A DNA stretch of 34,057 nucleotides from Caproiciproducens galactitolivorans. GTDB taxonomy: Bacteria > Bacillota > Clostridia > Oscillospirales > Acutalibacteraceae. Within the stretch, counting starts at the first letter, position 1. The number at the start of each line of letters is the position of its first letter. The notes below the pieces were generated by a model. The model was not told the origin of the DNA. It was given only the letters and a program-made list of their open reading frames with translations, and did no database searches. The position numbers and the translations under genes were made by a program. Shown piece after piece: positions 8,005-15,596 of the stretch. Location: positions 329-34,385 of the forward strand of contig NZ_JAPOHA010000017.1 of NCBI RefSeq assembly GCF_026672255.1, in the 5' to 3' direction.

Positions 8005-8477
8005 CGGTCTGTCGAAAAAGCCCGGTATTAACCGCGGGGGCGGCAAGCTATTTTTCCGCCTCTGAAATGCCGGCAAGGATGTGGGAAAATAAAACGATTT
8101 TGATTGAATATCCTTTCTATCAAAAGCACAGACTGAAACTGCGGGAGCTGATTGAGGAATATCATTATGCGGCGGTCACGATTTTTTTACATACGGACAT
8201 GCGTACGGTGTATGAACGCGGCCGGAACCGCGACCATGACGGCTCGCGCCATCCGGGCCATTTGCTGAATTGCTATCACAGGGAAACGTTCACTCCGAAT
8301 TTGCTGAAAGGGGTACAGGATACCTTCGTTTCATACGAGGATTTCTGCGCCGGGACAGCGCAAAAAGATTATGATATTCATCTTGGCTTGCGCATTCCTG
8401 TCGACGTCGGAGATTTTTCTGCAATTGATTTCGAGGGTATCATCCGTCAGATTATTGATTATGAAAAAGCTGTATGA
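7989..8477 (+). CDS. Kinase-like protein, probably a 5'-truncated remnant
   Basis: The frame encodes up to 162 residues, and only the part from about residue 27 (EMPARMWENKTILIEYPFYQ) looks like conserved protein. Features such as TVYERGRNRDHDGSRHPGH resemble the C-terminal half of small P-loop kinases of the AAA_33/zeta-like group, but no P-loop (GxxxxGKS/T) is present in this frame or in the roughly 80 bp between the fructokinase and here. The longest start lies inside a terminator hairpin, and internal ATGs at 8067 and 8079 have no good ribosome binding site. I infer that the N-terminal half was deleted and that this is a decaying fragment. A real short protein starting at 8067 or 8079 cannot be excluded. 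Its end overlaps the next small gene. Confidence 0.45.
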   Translation: MFRGPSVCRKSPVLTAGAASYFSASEMPARMWENKTILIEYPFYQKHRLKLRELIEEYHYAAVTIFLHTDMRTVYERGRNRDHDGSRHPGHLLNCYHRETFTPNLLKGVQDTFVSYEDFCAGTAQKDYDIHLGLRIPVDVGDFSAIDFEGIIRQIIDYEKAV

Positions 8478-8760
8478 AAAAGACCCTGCGGAAAAAACCG
8501 AAAAAGAAAGCGGGGGGCCGACGCCCAATTCGCTCCGGAATTGGCGCCGGGTCAAAATCATTTTGGGGGCATACCTTATTTATCTTGCATGGAAGATTAG
8601 TGCCGGCATTTTCGGCGGCCAGGCAAAAGATCAAGTCCTGTTGCTGGGCATTGCGGCCGGTGTCTTCGCTGTCTTTGGGGCGGTCATGATGATTTGGAAT
8701 ATCCGTTCCGAATGGAAGGACAGGGCGCCGAATGAGGAAGACACGCTTTCGAAAAAGTAA
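8461..8760 (+). CDS. Small two-helix membrane protein, unknown function
   Basis: From ATG 8461 the frame gives 99 residues: a charged, Lys/Glu-rich N-terminus (1-30), a hydrophobic segment at about 31-51 (VKIILGAYLIYLAWK), a short loop, a second at about 58-79 (VLLLGIAAGVFAVFGAVMMIW) and an acidic-basic tail. I do not recognise a family. It overlaps the end of the preceding kinase-like frame by 17 nt, so translation may be coupled, since no clear ribosome binding site is visible. The frame is also open further upstream, to 8371, but that part lies over the preceding gene. A terminator follows 58 nt downstream, consistent with a real last gene. Confidence 0.55.
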   Translation: MKKLYEKDPAEKTEKESGGPTPNSLRNWRRVKIILGAYLIYLAWKISAGIFGGQAKDQVLLLGIAAGVFAVFGAVMMIWNIRSEWKDRAPNEEDTLSKK

Positions 8761-9089
8761 ACCGAATAACGGGGCGCAGGGCAGGAGATACCCCGCCGCC
8801 CGTACCGGCCCAAAACTGAAAAGGACCCGAACCGTGATGGTTCGGGCCCTTTTCGCCGTGCTTTTTATGCCTTTTGACGGAATGGAATTTTCATAAATCC
8901 GCCGCCGATGGCTTATCTATAAAGCAGGGAATTTAAAGAAATTCAAAATGCGGCAAATATTTCGATGCGATCTCTGTTTATAATAAGAAAGTTCCGTTTT
9001 CAGATTTCACTTGCTCATAGTTTCTTCAAATTTGTATGGTACACTTTAGCAAAATTATTTTTCCTAGAAAATGCAAGGTGGTGTTTCGG
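8761..9089. other. Intergenic region before TetR regulator
   Basis: This 329-bp gap has a strong terminator at 8819-8853 and, beyond it, an AT-rich stretch. A TATAAT occurs at about 8979-8984 but without a good -35. The AT-rich 8985-9070 segment may hold the TetR promoter; I cannot place it confidently. No coding frame is convincing. Confidence 0.45.
8819..8853 (+). terminator. Rho-independent terminator
   Basis: AAAAGGACCCGAACC (8819-8833), a 5-nt loop and GGTTCGGGCCCTTTT form a long stem with one mismatch. The flanking A- and T-runs suit termination in both directions. Confidence 0.85.
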
Positions 9090-9671
9090 ATGTCTCAAAC
9101 GACAAAACGGGCTTTGGAGGTTTCCCTGAAAAATCTTCTGCTTCAAAAGCCGCTGGATAAAATAACAATCAACGATATTGCAGAGGACTGCGGCATCAAC
9201 CGCATGACCTTTTATTACCATTTTAAAGATATTTACGATCTGGTGGAATGGTCGTGTGTGGAGGACGCGACCAAGGCTCTGGAGGGCAAGAAGACCTACG
9301 CTACCTGGCAGCAGGGTTTTTTGCAGATATTTGAAGCGGTGCTCGCCAACAAGCCGTTTATCATGAACGTCTACCATTCGGTCAGCCGGGAGCAGGTGGA
9401 AATCTATCTGTACAAACTCACCTATAGTCTCTTGATCGGCGTTGTCGAAGAGAAGGCGGAGGGCATGAAAATTCGGGACGAAGATAAGAAATTTATTGCG
9501 GATTTCTACAAATTCGCGTTTGTGGGGCTGATGCTGGACTGGATCAGGAACGGCATGAAAGCGGAACCGCAGACGATTATCGACAGGCTCAGCCCGCTGG
9601 TTCACGGCAGCATAACCTCTGCTCTGAACAACTACCGGACGGATACATTTTTATCAAAGCGCCCGGAATGA
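9090..9671 (+). CDS. TetR/AcrR-family transcriptional regulator
   Basis: From ATG 9090 the protein has 193 residues. AAGGTGG (9075-9081) lies 8 nt upstream, so I prefer this start to the longer frame from 9036. The N-terminus has the TetR helix-turn-helix (ITINDIAEDCGINRMTFYYH, about residues 25-44) and then KDIYDLVEW. The C-terminal domain resembles the DhaS-like group (short helical domain with a VFV/AF-G-MLDWIRNGM pattern). It stands about 100 bp upstream of the oleate hydratase gene in the same orientation. Control of that gene in response to a fatty acid is likely but inferred. An inverted repeat over the hydratase promoter (9702-9733) is a candidate operator. Confidence 0.88.
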   Translation: MSQTTKRALEVSLKNLLLQKPLDKITINDIAEDCGINRMTFYYHFKDIYDLVEWSCVEDATKALEGKKTYATWQQGFLQIFEAVLANKPFIMNVYHSVSREQVEIYLYKLTYSLLIGVVEEKAEGMKIRDEDKKFIADFYKFAFVGLMLDWIRNGMKAEPQTIIDRLSPLVHGSITSALNNYRTDTFLSKRPE

Positions 9672-9701
9672 TAAAACTTTCATCAATCCGCCTTTTCTGC
9701 T

Positions 9702-9733
9702 TATTGAATCCTTTTATGGAAATGAATACAATA
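9702..9733 (+). promoter_or_regulatory. Promoter of oleate hydratase with overlapping inverted repeat
   Basis: TTGAAT (9704-9709), a 17-nt spacer and TACAAT (9727-9732) form a good promoter. TATTGAATCC at its left and GAATACAATA at its right form an imperfect inverted repeat (8 of 10 positions), which could be the operator of the adjacent TetR protein. Confidence 0.6.
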
Positions 9734-9769
9734 TCTCCAGAACCAAAAATTATACGGAGGTAAGGTATT

Positions 9770-11545
9770 ATGTATTATTCCAGCGGAAATTATGAAGCGT
9801 TCGCACGTCCTCTTAAGCCGGAAGGCGTTGACCACAAATCCGCGTACATTGTAGGTTCCGGTCTCGCTGCGCTGGCAGCCGCCTGCTTCCTTGTCCGCGA
9901 CGGGCAGATGAAGGGCGATCATGTACATGTTCTGGAGAAGGACCCGATTCCGGGCGGCGCCTGCGACGGGTATCTCTATGAGAATCTGGGCTACGTTATG
10001 CGCGGCGGCCGGGAAATGGATAACCATTTCGAATGCATGTGGGATTTGTTCCGCTCCATTCCGTCCATCGAGACGGAAGGCGTCAGTGTTCTCGACGAGT
10101 ACTATTGGCTGAATAAAAAGGATCCGAACTATTCGCTGATGCGCGCAACGGTGAACCAGGGGGAAGATGCGCATACCGACAAGAAATTCGGACTTTCCGA
10201 TAAAGCCGCAATGGAAATTATGCATCTGTTCTTCACGCCGGATGAGGAGCTTTACGATAAGCGCATCGAAGAGTATTTCAGCAACGAGGTTCTGAACACC
10301 AACTTCTGGCTGTACTGGCGCACGATGTTTGCATTTGAAAACTGGCATTCCGCTCTTGAAATGAAGCGTTATATCCGGCGTTATATCCATCACGTGGGCG
10401 GCCTTCCGGATTTCAAGGCGCTGCGTTTTACCAAGTACAACCAGTATGAGTCCATGATTCTGCCGATGATTAAATATCTGGAATCCTACGGTGTGCAGTT
10501 CCATTACAACACCAAGGTCGTCAATGTAGAGTTTGACATTCAGAAAGACAAAAAAACGGCGAAGTGCGTCAGTGTGATTCGTGACGGCAAGGAAGAAAAT
10601 ATCGATCTGACCGAAGACGATTTGATCTTTATTACCAACGGCGGCTGCGTAGAGAATTCCTCCCTTGGCAGCCAGGACACACCGGCTCCGTTCAACACCG
10701 AAATCAAAGAAGGCGGCGGCTGGGATATGTGGCGGAAGATCGCCGCGCAGGACCCGTCCTTCGGCAATCCGGACAAATTCTGCTATGATCCGGAACAGAG
10801 CAACTGGATGAGCGCCACCGTTACCACCCTCGACGAAAAGATTCCGCCCTATATCCAGAAAATCTGCAAGCGCGACCCGTTCTCCGGCAAGGTGGTTACC
10901 GGCGGTATCGTCACCGTAAAGGATTCCAACTGGCTCTTAAGCTGGACCTTCAACCGCCAGCCGCAGTTCCGCTCCCAGCCGAAGGGACAGCTTGTGGGCT
11001 GGATCTACGGTTTGTTCACCGACAAGCCCGGCAACTACGTTAAAAAGGCTATGCGCGACTGTACCGGCAAGGAAATCTGCATGGAATGGCTGTATCATAT
11101 GGGTGTGCCGGAATCCAAAATTCCGGAGCTTGCCGAAAAGAGCGCCAACACGATTCCCTGCATGATGCCGTATGTCACCGCATTCTTCATGCCCAGAACC
11201 AAGGAGGACCGCCCGCTGGTCGTTCCGGAAGGCGCTGTCAACTTCGCTTTCCTCGGTCAGTTTGCCGAAACCGCGCGCGACACGATTTTCACCACGGAGT
11301 ATTCCATCCGCACCGGTATGGAAGCCGTATATACGCTGTTGAATGTTGACCGCGGCGTGCCGGAGGTTTGGGGCAGCGTGTATGATGTCCGCGATCTGCT
11401 GAATTCCACCGTGCAGCTCCGAGACGGCAAGAAGCTCACCGACATGGAGCTTGGCTTCAAAGAGAAGCTCGCGATGAAAGAATTCCTGAAAAAGATTGAG
11501 GGCACCGACGTTGAAAAGCTTCTGAAAGAGCATCGTGTGATTTAA
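9770..11545 (+). CDS. ohyA: Oleate hydratase (myosin-cross-reactive antigen family), FAD-dependent
   Basis: This is a 591-residue protein, full length for the family. It adds water to the cis-9 double bond of unsaturated fatty acids (oleate to 10-hydroxystearate) and needs FAD structurally. Visible features are the dinucleotide fold IVGSGLAALAAA (residues 27-38), an acidic residue at E56, and the hallmark RGGREMDNHFECMW (78-91) containing the catalytic Glu E82. The long helical insert after it, and a C-terminal part with FLGQFAETARDTIFTTEYS closing the FAD site, are typical. GGAGG lies before ATG 9770. In gut Firmicutes the enzyme is considered a detoxification route for host or dietary fatty acids. 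It has its own promoter and a terminator at 11671, so it is a single-gene unit next to its likely regulator. Confidence 0.96.
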   Translation: MYYSSGNYEAFARPLKPEGVDHKSAYIVGSGLAALAAACFLVRDGQMKGDHVHVLEKDPIPGGACDGYLYENLGYVMRGGREMDNHFECMWDLFRSIPSIETEGVSVLDEYYWLNKKDPNYSLMRATVNQGEDAHTDKKFGLSDKAAMEIMHLFFTPDEELYDKRIEEYFSNEVLNTNFWLYWRTMFAFENWHSALEMKRYIRRYIHHVGGLPDFKALRFTKYNQYESMILPMIKYLESYGVQFHYNTKVVNVEFDIQKDKKTAKCVSVIRDGKEENIDLTEDDLIFITNGGCVENSSLGSQDTPAPFNTEIKEGGGWDMWRKIAAQDPSFGNPDKFCYDPEQSNWMSATVTTLDEKIPPYIQKICKRDPFSGKVVTGGIVTVKDSNWLLSWTFNRQPQFRSQPKGQLVGWIYGLFTDKPGNYVKKAMRDCTGKEICMEWLYHMGVPESKIPELAEKSANTIPCMMPYVTAFFMPRTKEDRPLVVPEGAVNFAFLGQFAETARDTIFTTEYSIRTGMEAVYTLLNVDRGVPEVWGSVYDVRDLLNSTVQLRDGKKLTDMELGFKEKLAMKEFLKKIEGTDVEKLLKEHRVI

Positions 11546-11670
11546 GGAGATACGAATAAAATCGCAGCCTGACGTCCAGCCTTGCGGCGTTGAAAATCTG
11601 CAAGCTTTCGTCATCGGGCGCGGAGAATAAGGAATTTACCTATTCATAGCCTGTATCGAATTAAGCAAGT

Positions 11671-11718
11671 GAAAGGGAGCCTCGACACGCATTCGCGTTC
11701 GCGGCTCCCTTTCTTTTT
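11671..11718 (+). terminator. Rho-independent terminator after oleate hydratase
   Basis: GAAAGGGAGC (11671-11680) and GCTCCCTTTC (11704-11713) are perfectly complementary across a 23-nt loop, followed by TTTTTG. Confidence 0.8.
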
Positions 11719-11965
11719 GCATAGTATGATATCATTTCCTGAGGACGAAGGTTTGAAAGTCGGTTCAAAAAGCGTGGCTTGAAATTTTTTCGGAGCTATG
11801 GAAACAGGGATGTTCATTCGATGAAGAACTGTCCTTGAACGGTATGAAGCAGAAATGGTCAAGAATCATTTCTGCGAAATTTGTATGCCAATAAAATAAT
11901 GATAAATGCGGGATTTTGCTTAATGCGGCAATCTATAATATCGTCCAAATTATGCAATATTTTTA

Positions 11966-12011
11966 TTGACTTCTTGTGAACATTCATTTATAATGGATAT
12001 AACAACATAAC
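11966..12011 (+). promoter_or_regulatory. Distal promoter P1 with GntR operator copy
   Basis: TTGACT (11966-11971), a 17-nt spacer and TATAAT (11989-11994) form a strong promoter. The operator motif ATGGATATAACAACATAAC (11993-12011) starts inside the -10 box. It is one of three copies around the GntR/GatZ genes. Confidence 0.75.
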
Positions 12012-12197
12012 TACATAACATTACCGGTTAGTCCATTGTCGTTATTAGTGAGAAATCACAAGCTTATTACTAGCCTTGTTTAAAAATCAAATGCCTTTTC
12101 TTTTTAAATTATTTTGTCCGGAGCAAATTTATCTTGAAATTGGCTTTTTTTATTGAACAAGGATTATTGTGCAAGGGAAATTTACCGCCCCTTTTTA

Positions 12198-12243
12198 TTG
12201 ACAGTTGTTTCTTTTTTCGTTATAATGGTTATAACAATATAAC
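12198..12243 (+). promoter_or_regulatory. Proximal promoter P2 with GntR operator copy
   Basis: TTGACA (12198-12203), a 17-nt spacer and TATAAT (12221-12226) match the consensus exactly. ATGGTTATAACAATATAAC (12225-12243) contains the perfect inverted repeat GTTATA-ACAA-TATAAC, the best copy of the motif. Its position over the start site implies repression, probably by the GntR protein encoded about 90 nt downstream. Confidence 0.8.
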
Positions 12244-12333
12244 ATAAGACGAAGGGCAGAAAAGTTTCGTAAACTTGTGCAGGAACCTTTGACTTTCGTA
12301 ATATTACTTAAAAGTTATGAAGGAGAATGAGAT

Positions 12334-13068
12334 ATGCTTGATGAAAACTCGCCATTGTCGCTGTATTATCAGGTAAAAAGCATTATTATTGATAATATAA
12401 AAAACAAAGTATGGACAATGAATTCTAAAATACCAGCCGAACGTGAACTTTGCGAAATGTACAAGGTGAGCCGCATTACGGTAAGGCAGGCACTGAAAGA
12501 GCTTGAGGATGAAGGCTACCTTTATCGCAAGCAGGGCAAGGGGACTTTTGTAACAGGTCAAAAATTTGTGCAAAGGTTATCGCAGTTTTACAGCTTTAGT
12601 GAAGAAATAGCAAAAATGGGTGCGATTCCAAGCACGAAAACAATTTCGTTTGATATAAGCGAAGCGGACCCGTTAATTGCTGAAAAACTGCAAATTGGCA
12701 GTAATGAGATGGTGTTCGCAATTAAAAGGTTAAGACTTGCAGATAATGAGCCTTTTGGAATTGAAACATCTTATGTAGTGTATAAATACGCCATGGAATT
12801 AAAAGAAGAGGATGTCAACCAGTTTGGATTGTATAACGCTTTAAAGTTAAAATGCGGAGTCATCCCAAATGAGGCGACCGAAACTTTTGAAGCAGTAAAT
12901 GTCGGCAGTGAGGATGCAAAATACCTAAATGTCAGTAAAAACGCCGCAGCACTGCATCTTAACAGGATTACCTCTGCAAATGGAAATAAAATAGAGTATT
13001 GCGTCAGTACGATTCGAGGGGATAAGTATAAGTATACAATTCAATTAGGCAGCACGTTTCTGAAGTAA
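12334..13068 (+). CDS. GntR-family regulator with UTRA ligand-binding domain (HutC subfamily)
   Basis: This 244-residue protein has an N-terminal GntR winged helix (SPLSLYYQVKSIIIDNI; IPAERELCEMYKVSRITVRQ; GKGTFV at about residues 68-73) and a C-terminal UTRA domain (about 80-240) that in relatives such as NagR binds an amino-sugar or sugar phosphate. AAGGAG sits before ATG 12334. It is the first gene after two promoters carrying the GTTATA-N4-TATAAC-like operator, and a third copy lies before the SIS gene, so autoregulation and control of the whole galactoside locus are likely. The ligand is probably a phosphorylated sugar made by the locus; this is inference from the family. Confidence 0.9.
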   Translation: MLDENSPLSLYYQVKSIIIDNIKNKVWTMNSKIPAERELCEMYKVSRITVRQALKELEDEGYLYRKQGKGTFVTGQKFVQRLSQFYSFSEEIAKMGAIPSTKTISFDISEADPLIAEKLQIGSNEMVFAIKRLRLADNEPFGIETSYVVYKYAMELKEEDVNQFGLYNALKLKCGVIPNEATETFEAVNVGSEDAKYLNVSKNAAALHLNRITSANGNKIEYCVSTIRGDKYKYTIQLGSTFLK

Positions 13069-13096
13069 GTGATTAACAGGGAAAGGAGCAGAAGGA

Positions 13097-14407
13097 ATGC
13101 ATCCACTAAAAGAAATCATTAAAAAAAATAAAGATGGGACGCCAATTGGCGTATGCTCTGTATGCAGTTCAAATGAATTGGTTATCGAATCCGCTATGGA
13201 GGAGGCGCTAAAATATGGTTCCCCGCTTTTGGTTGAGTCGACAGCCAATCAGGTGAACCAATTCGGCGGCTATACAGGGATGACGCCGCTGATGTTTCGT
13301 GAATATGTTTACAAGATTGCTGTGAAAACAGGTTTTCCGTCGGATAAAGTCATACTTGGAGGGGATCATCTCGGGCCGCTAACGTGGAAAGATGAAGATG
13401 CGCAGGATGCCATGGCGAAGGCAAAAGACCTTGTTGCAGATTTTGTTCATGCAGGATTTACAAAAATACATTTAGACACCAGCATGAAATTGCGGGATGA
13501 CGGCGATGGAATACTCAGCGCGGAAGTGATTGCAGAAAGAGGTGCCGATCTTTGCGCTGTGGCAGAGAAAGCATTTCAGAGTACGGAAAAAGGCAGACAG
13601 AGGCCAGTTTATGTAATAGGCAGTGAAGTGCCGATCCCCGGGGGAGCACAAACCAACGAGGGGCTCAAAGTTACCAGCGCTTCCGATTTTGCGGCAACCG
13701 TAGATTTGTTTAAAAAGAGCTTCTTAAAGAGAGGCTTGAACGAAGCGTGGGAAAATGTTATCGCGGTAGTCGTACAGCCTGGTGTTGAGTTCGGATCAAA
13801 TACAGTGCATGATTACAATCCCAATGATTCCGCGGAATTGAAACGCATTTTAAAAGAATATCCGACGATGGTCTTCGAGGGGCATTCGACCGATTACCAA
13901 AAAGAGTTATCATTAAGGCAAATGGTCGAGGATGGAATAGCAATTCTAAAAGTAGGGCCGGCGCTGACTTTTGCACTAAGGGAAAGTCTTGTCGCGCTTG
14001 AATTTATTGAAAAGGATTTGCTATTCGGAAGTAACCGGCTTTCTAATTTCTCTGAAACGTTGGAAAACGTGATGCTTTCAGACCCGGGCAATTGGAAAAA
14101 TCATTATAAAGGTTCCGATATGCAGAAGCGATTGGCAAGAAAATACAGCTACTCGGATCGGTGCAGGTACTATTTAACGGATTCCAAAGTCAAAGAATCG
14201 ATGAAACGCTTGATAAACAATCTGGACTCTATTGAAATACCGATGCCGCTTATCAGCCAGTATTTACCGTCACAATATTGGAAGATACGGAATGGGCAGA
14301 TGAGAAATCAGCCAATAGAACTTGTCAAGGGAAACATAAAGGATACATTGGATCATTACTATGCGGCGGTTACTTTACGAAGCAATATAAATCAAATGCA
14401 TGCTTAA
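13097..14407 (+). CDS. gatZ: Tagatose-1,6-bisphosphate aldolase non-catalytic subunit (GatZ/KbaZ)
   Basis: This is a 436-residue protein of the GatZ/KbaZ family, full length. The N-terminus (HPLKEIIKKNKDGTPIGVCSV), the ESTANQVNQFGGYTGMTP block near residue 50 and GGDHLGPLTWKD near residue 90 are family hallmarks. In Escherichia coli the subunit is needed for full activity and stability of the class II tagatose-bisphosphate aldolase GatY/KbaY, which splits tagatose-1,6-bisphosphate into glyceraldehyde-3-phosphate and dihydroxyacetone phosphate. The matching catalytic subunit is encoded at 22250. GatZ and GatY are unusually far apart here (about 8 kb), with GatZ next to the regulator. Pathways for galactitol, GalNAc and galactosamine all use this step. 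Confidence 0.93.
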   Translation: MHPLKEIIKKNKDGTPIGVCSVCSSNELVIESAMEEALKYGSPLLVESTANQVNQFGGYTGMTPLMFREYVYKIAVKTGFPSDKVILGGDHLGPLTWKDEDAQDAMAKAKDLVADFVHAGFTKIHLDTSMKLRDDGDGILSAEVIAERGADLCAVAEKAFQSTEKGRQRPVYVIGSEVPIPGGAQTNEGLKVTSASDFAATVDLFKKSFLKRGLNEAWENVIAVVVQPGVEFGSNTVHDYNPNDSAELKRILKEYPTMVFEGHSTDYQKELSLRQMVEDGIAILKVGPALTFALRESLVALEFIEKDLLFGSNRLSNFSETLENVMLSDPGNWKNHYKGSDMQKRLARKYSYSDRCRYYLTDSKVKESMKRLINNLDSIEIPMPLISQYLPSQYWKIRNGQMRNQPIELVKGNIKDTLDHYYAAVTLRSNINQMHA

Positions 14408-14435
14408 TCAAAAAAAATAGCAAATAATACTAAAA

Positions 14436-14454
14436 ATGGTAATAACAATATAAT
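14436..14454 (+). promoter_or_regulatory. Third GntR operator copy, before the SIS gene
   Basis: ATGGTAATAACAATATAAT matches the two upstream copies at nearly all positions. It overlaps possible -10 boxes (TATAAT at 14449-14454 and 14454-14459), but no good -35 is seen. It may serve an internal promoter or act as a roadblock or auxiliary operator. Confidence 0.6.
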
Positions 14455-14486
14455 ATAATTACAGCATAGCTGTGAGGGAGTACGAT

Positions 14487-15530
14487 ATGGATAAAACTTA
14501 TTTTGAAATCACAAGACAATACAAAATGCTCGAGAAGACAATTGCGTGTGTAGAATCGCAGAAAGAGGCGCTGAGGGAGTTCTATCTTGCTAAAAAACCG
14601 AAATCAATTGTGTTTATTGGTTCCGGCTCCAGCTATTACCTGTCCCAGTCGGCTGAAATTATAGCCCGTACACAGTACGGCATCAGCTCATCCAGTATTC
14701 CGGCAGGCGATGCGATGGTGAATTTCAAGGCAAACAAAAAAGCGTTTGAAGGTTCCATGGTGGTTGCAATTTCCCGTTCCGGCAACACAACGGAAATACT
14801 GAAAACAGTGAACGATATGAAGAATGAATTCGGTATTTCATCGGTAGGCATAACCTGCGTAGAAGATTCGGAGCTCGGCAGGATTGCAGATCTGTGCATA
14901 AAGATGCCTTGGGCTTTTGACGAAAGTGTGTGTCAGACGGGTACGGTTACAAATCTGTATGCGGCATCCGCCCTTTTGCTTGCCGGTTTTGCCGGCGACA
15001 GCACCGTCTTTGGCGACATGAGGAAAATGACAGCCGCAGGGGATCGCTTTATCAGTGAAAATGAGCCTGAATTCAAAAAAATCGCCAATAAGAAGTGGGA
15101 TAAAGTGGTTGTGTTGGCTGATGGCGAAATTTCCGGTCTCGCCTGTGAAGGAGCACTCGCGTTCAAAGAAATATGCTGCACCATTTCAAACTACTATCAT
15201 GTGCTAGACGTACGGCACGGGCCGATGGTTTTAATCGACAAGAATACGCTTGTAATAGCGGATTTAAAGCCGGATAACAAAGATTATCAGCTTAGCTTAA
15301 TTGATGATCTTGTGAAAAAGGGCGCAACAATGGTTGTCAGCACCGATGATTCCTACGACGCGATAAAAAATATCGACTTACATGTAAAGCATCCGAATGT
15401 CGGGAATATAGCGGAAGGCTTGCCGTTTATCAATATTGCTCAGCTTATTGCGTATCACAGGGCGATTCTTCTGAAACTTGACCCGGGTAATCCGGATGGC
15501 CTTGACGCATGGATTAACTTAGCAAAATAA
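14487..15530 (+). CDS. SIS-domain sugar-phosphate isomerase/deaminase (AgaS/GlmS-isomerase type)
   Basis: This 347-residue protein has two SIS domains. The first has SIVFIGSGSSYYLSQSAE (about residues 35-52) and VVAISRSGNTTEILK. The second has CEGALAFKEICC and LDVRHGPMVLID, which in the isomerase half of GlmS-like proteins form the sugar-phosphate site. Members such as AgaS convert galactosamine-6-phosphate to tagatose-6-phosphate with loss of ammonia, while others act on fructosyl-amino acids. With a GH36 enzyme, an amino-sugar-type kinase and GatY/GatZ in the locus, the AgaS-type reaction is favoured. ATG 14487 is chosen because GAGGGAG (14474-14480) lies 6 nt upstream; the GTG at 14472 is part of that region. 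It probably starts the second part of the operon, behind operator copy three. Confidence 0.85.
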   Translation: MDKTYFEITRQYKMLEKTIACVESQKEALREFYLAKKPKSIVFIGSGSSYYLSQSAEIIARTQYGISSSSIPAGDAMVNFKANKKAFEGSMVVAISRSGNTTEILKTVNDMKNEFGISSVGITCVEDSELGRIADLCIKMPWAFDESVCQTGTVTNLYAASALLLAGFAGDSTVFGDMRKMTAAGDRFISENEPEFKKIANKKWDKVVVLADGEISGLACEGALAFKEICCTISNYYHVLDVRHGPMVLIDKNTLVIADLKPDNKDYQLSLIDDLVKKGATMVVSTDDSYDAIKNIDLHVKHPNVGNIAEGLPFINIAQLIAYHRAILLKLDPGNPDGLDAWINLAK

Positions 15531-15596
15531 GGATCGTCATCATACTGCTTTTGTAATGGCTTGGGCGAAAACTTACTGTTGAAAGGAAATGTGGCA

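Larger units (their letters stand above)
11546..12333. other. 788-bp intergenic region with terminator and two regulated promoters
   Basis: No credible gene lies here. The left part holds the terminator of the oleate hydratase (11671-11718) and a 9-bp inverted repeat, GCAGAAATG (11849-11857) and CATTTCTGC (11867-11875). The right part holds two promoters with the same GntR operator (around 11966-12011 and 12198-12243). The roughly 185 bp between them contains a small hairpin (GTGA-GAAA-TCAC near 12050) and T-rich sequence but no recognisable RNA gene. A leader of about 100 nt with AAGTTT-CGT-AAACTT (12262-12276) precedes the GntR start. Confidence 0.6.

Noticed and set aside
9036-9089. Longer N-terminus for the TetR regulator from ATG 9036
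   Set aside because: The AAGGTGG site sits 8 nt before ATG 9090, and the extra residues do not resemble TetR N-termini.
11644-11862. Minus-strand frame of 72 residues over the terminator region
   Set aside because: It crosses the 11671-11713 hairpin, is Ser/Arg-rich without family likeness, and has no ribosome binding site.
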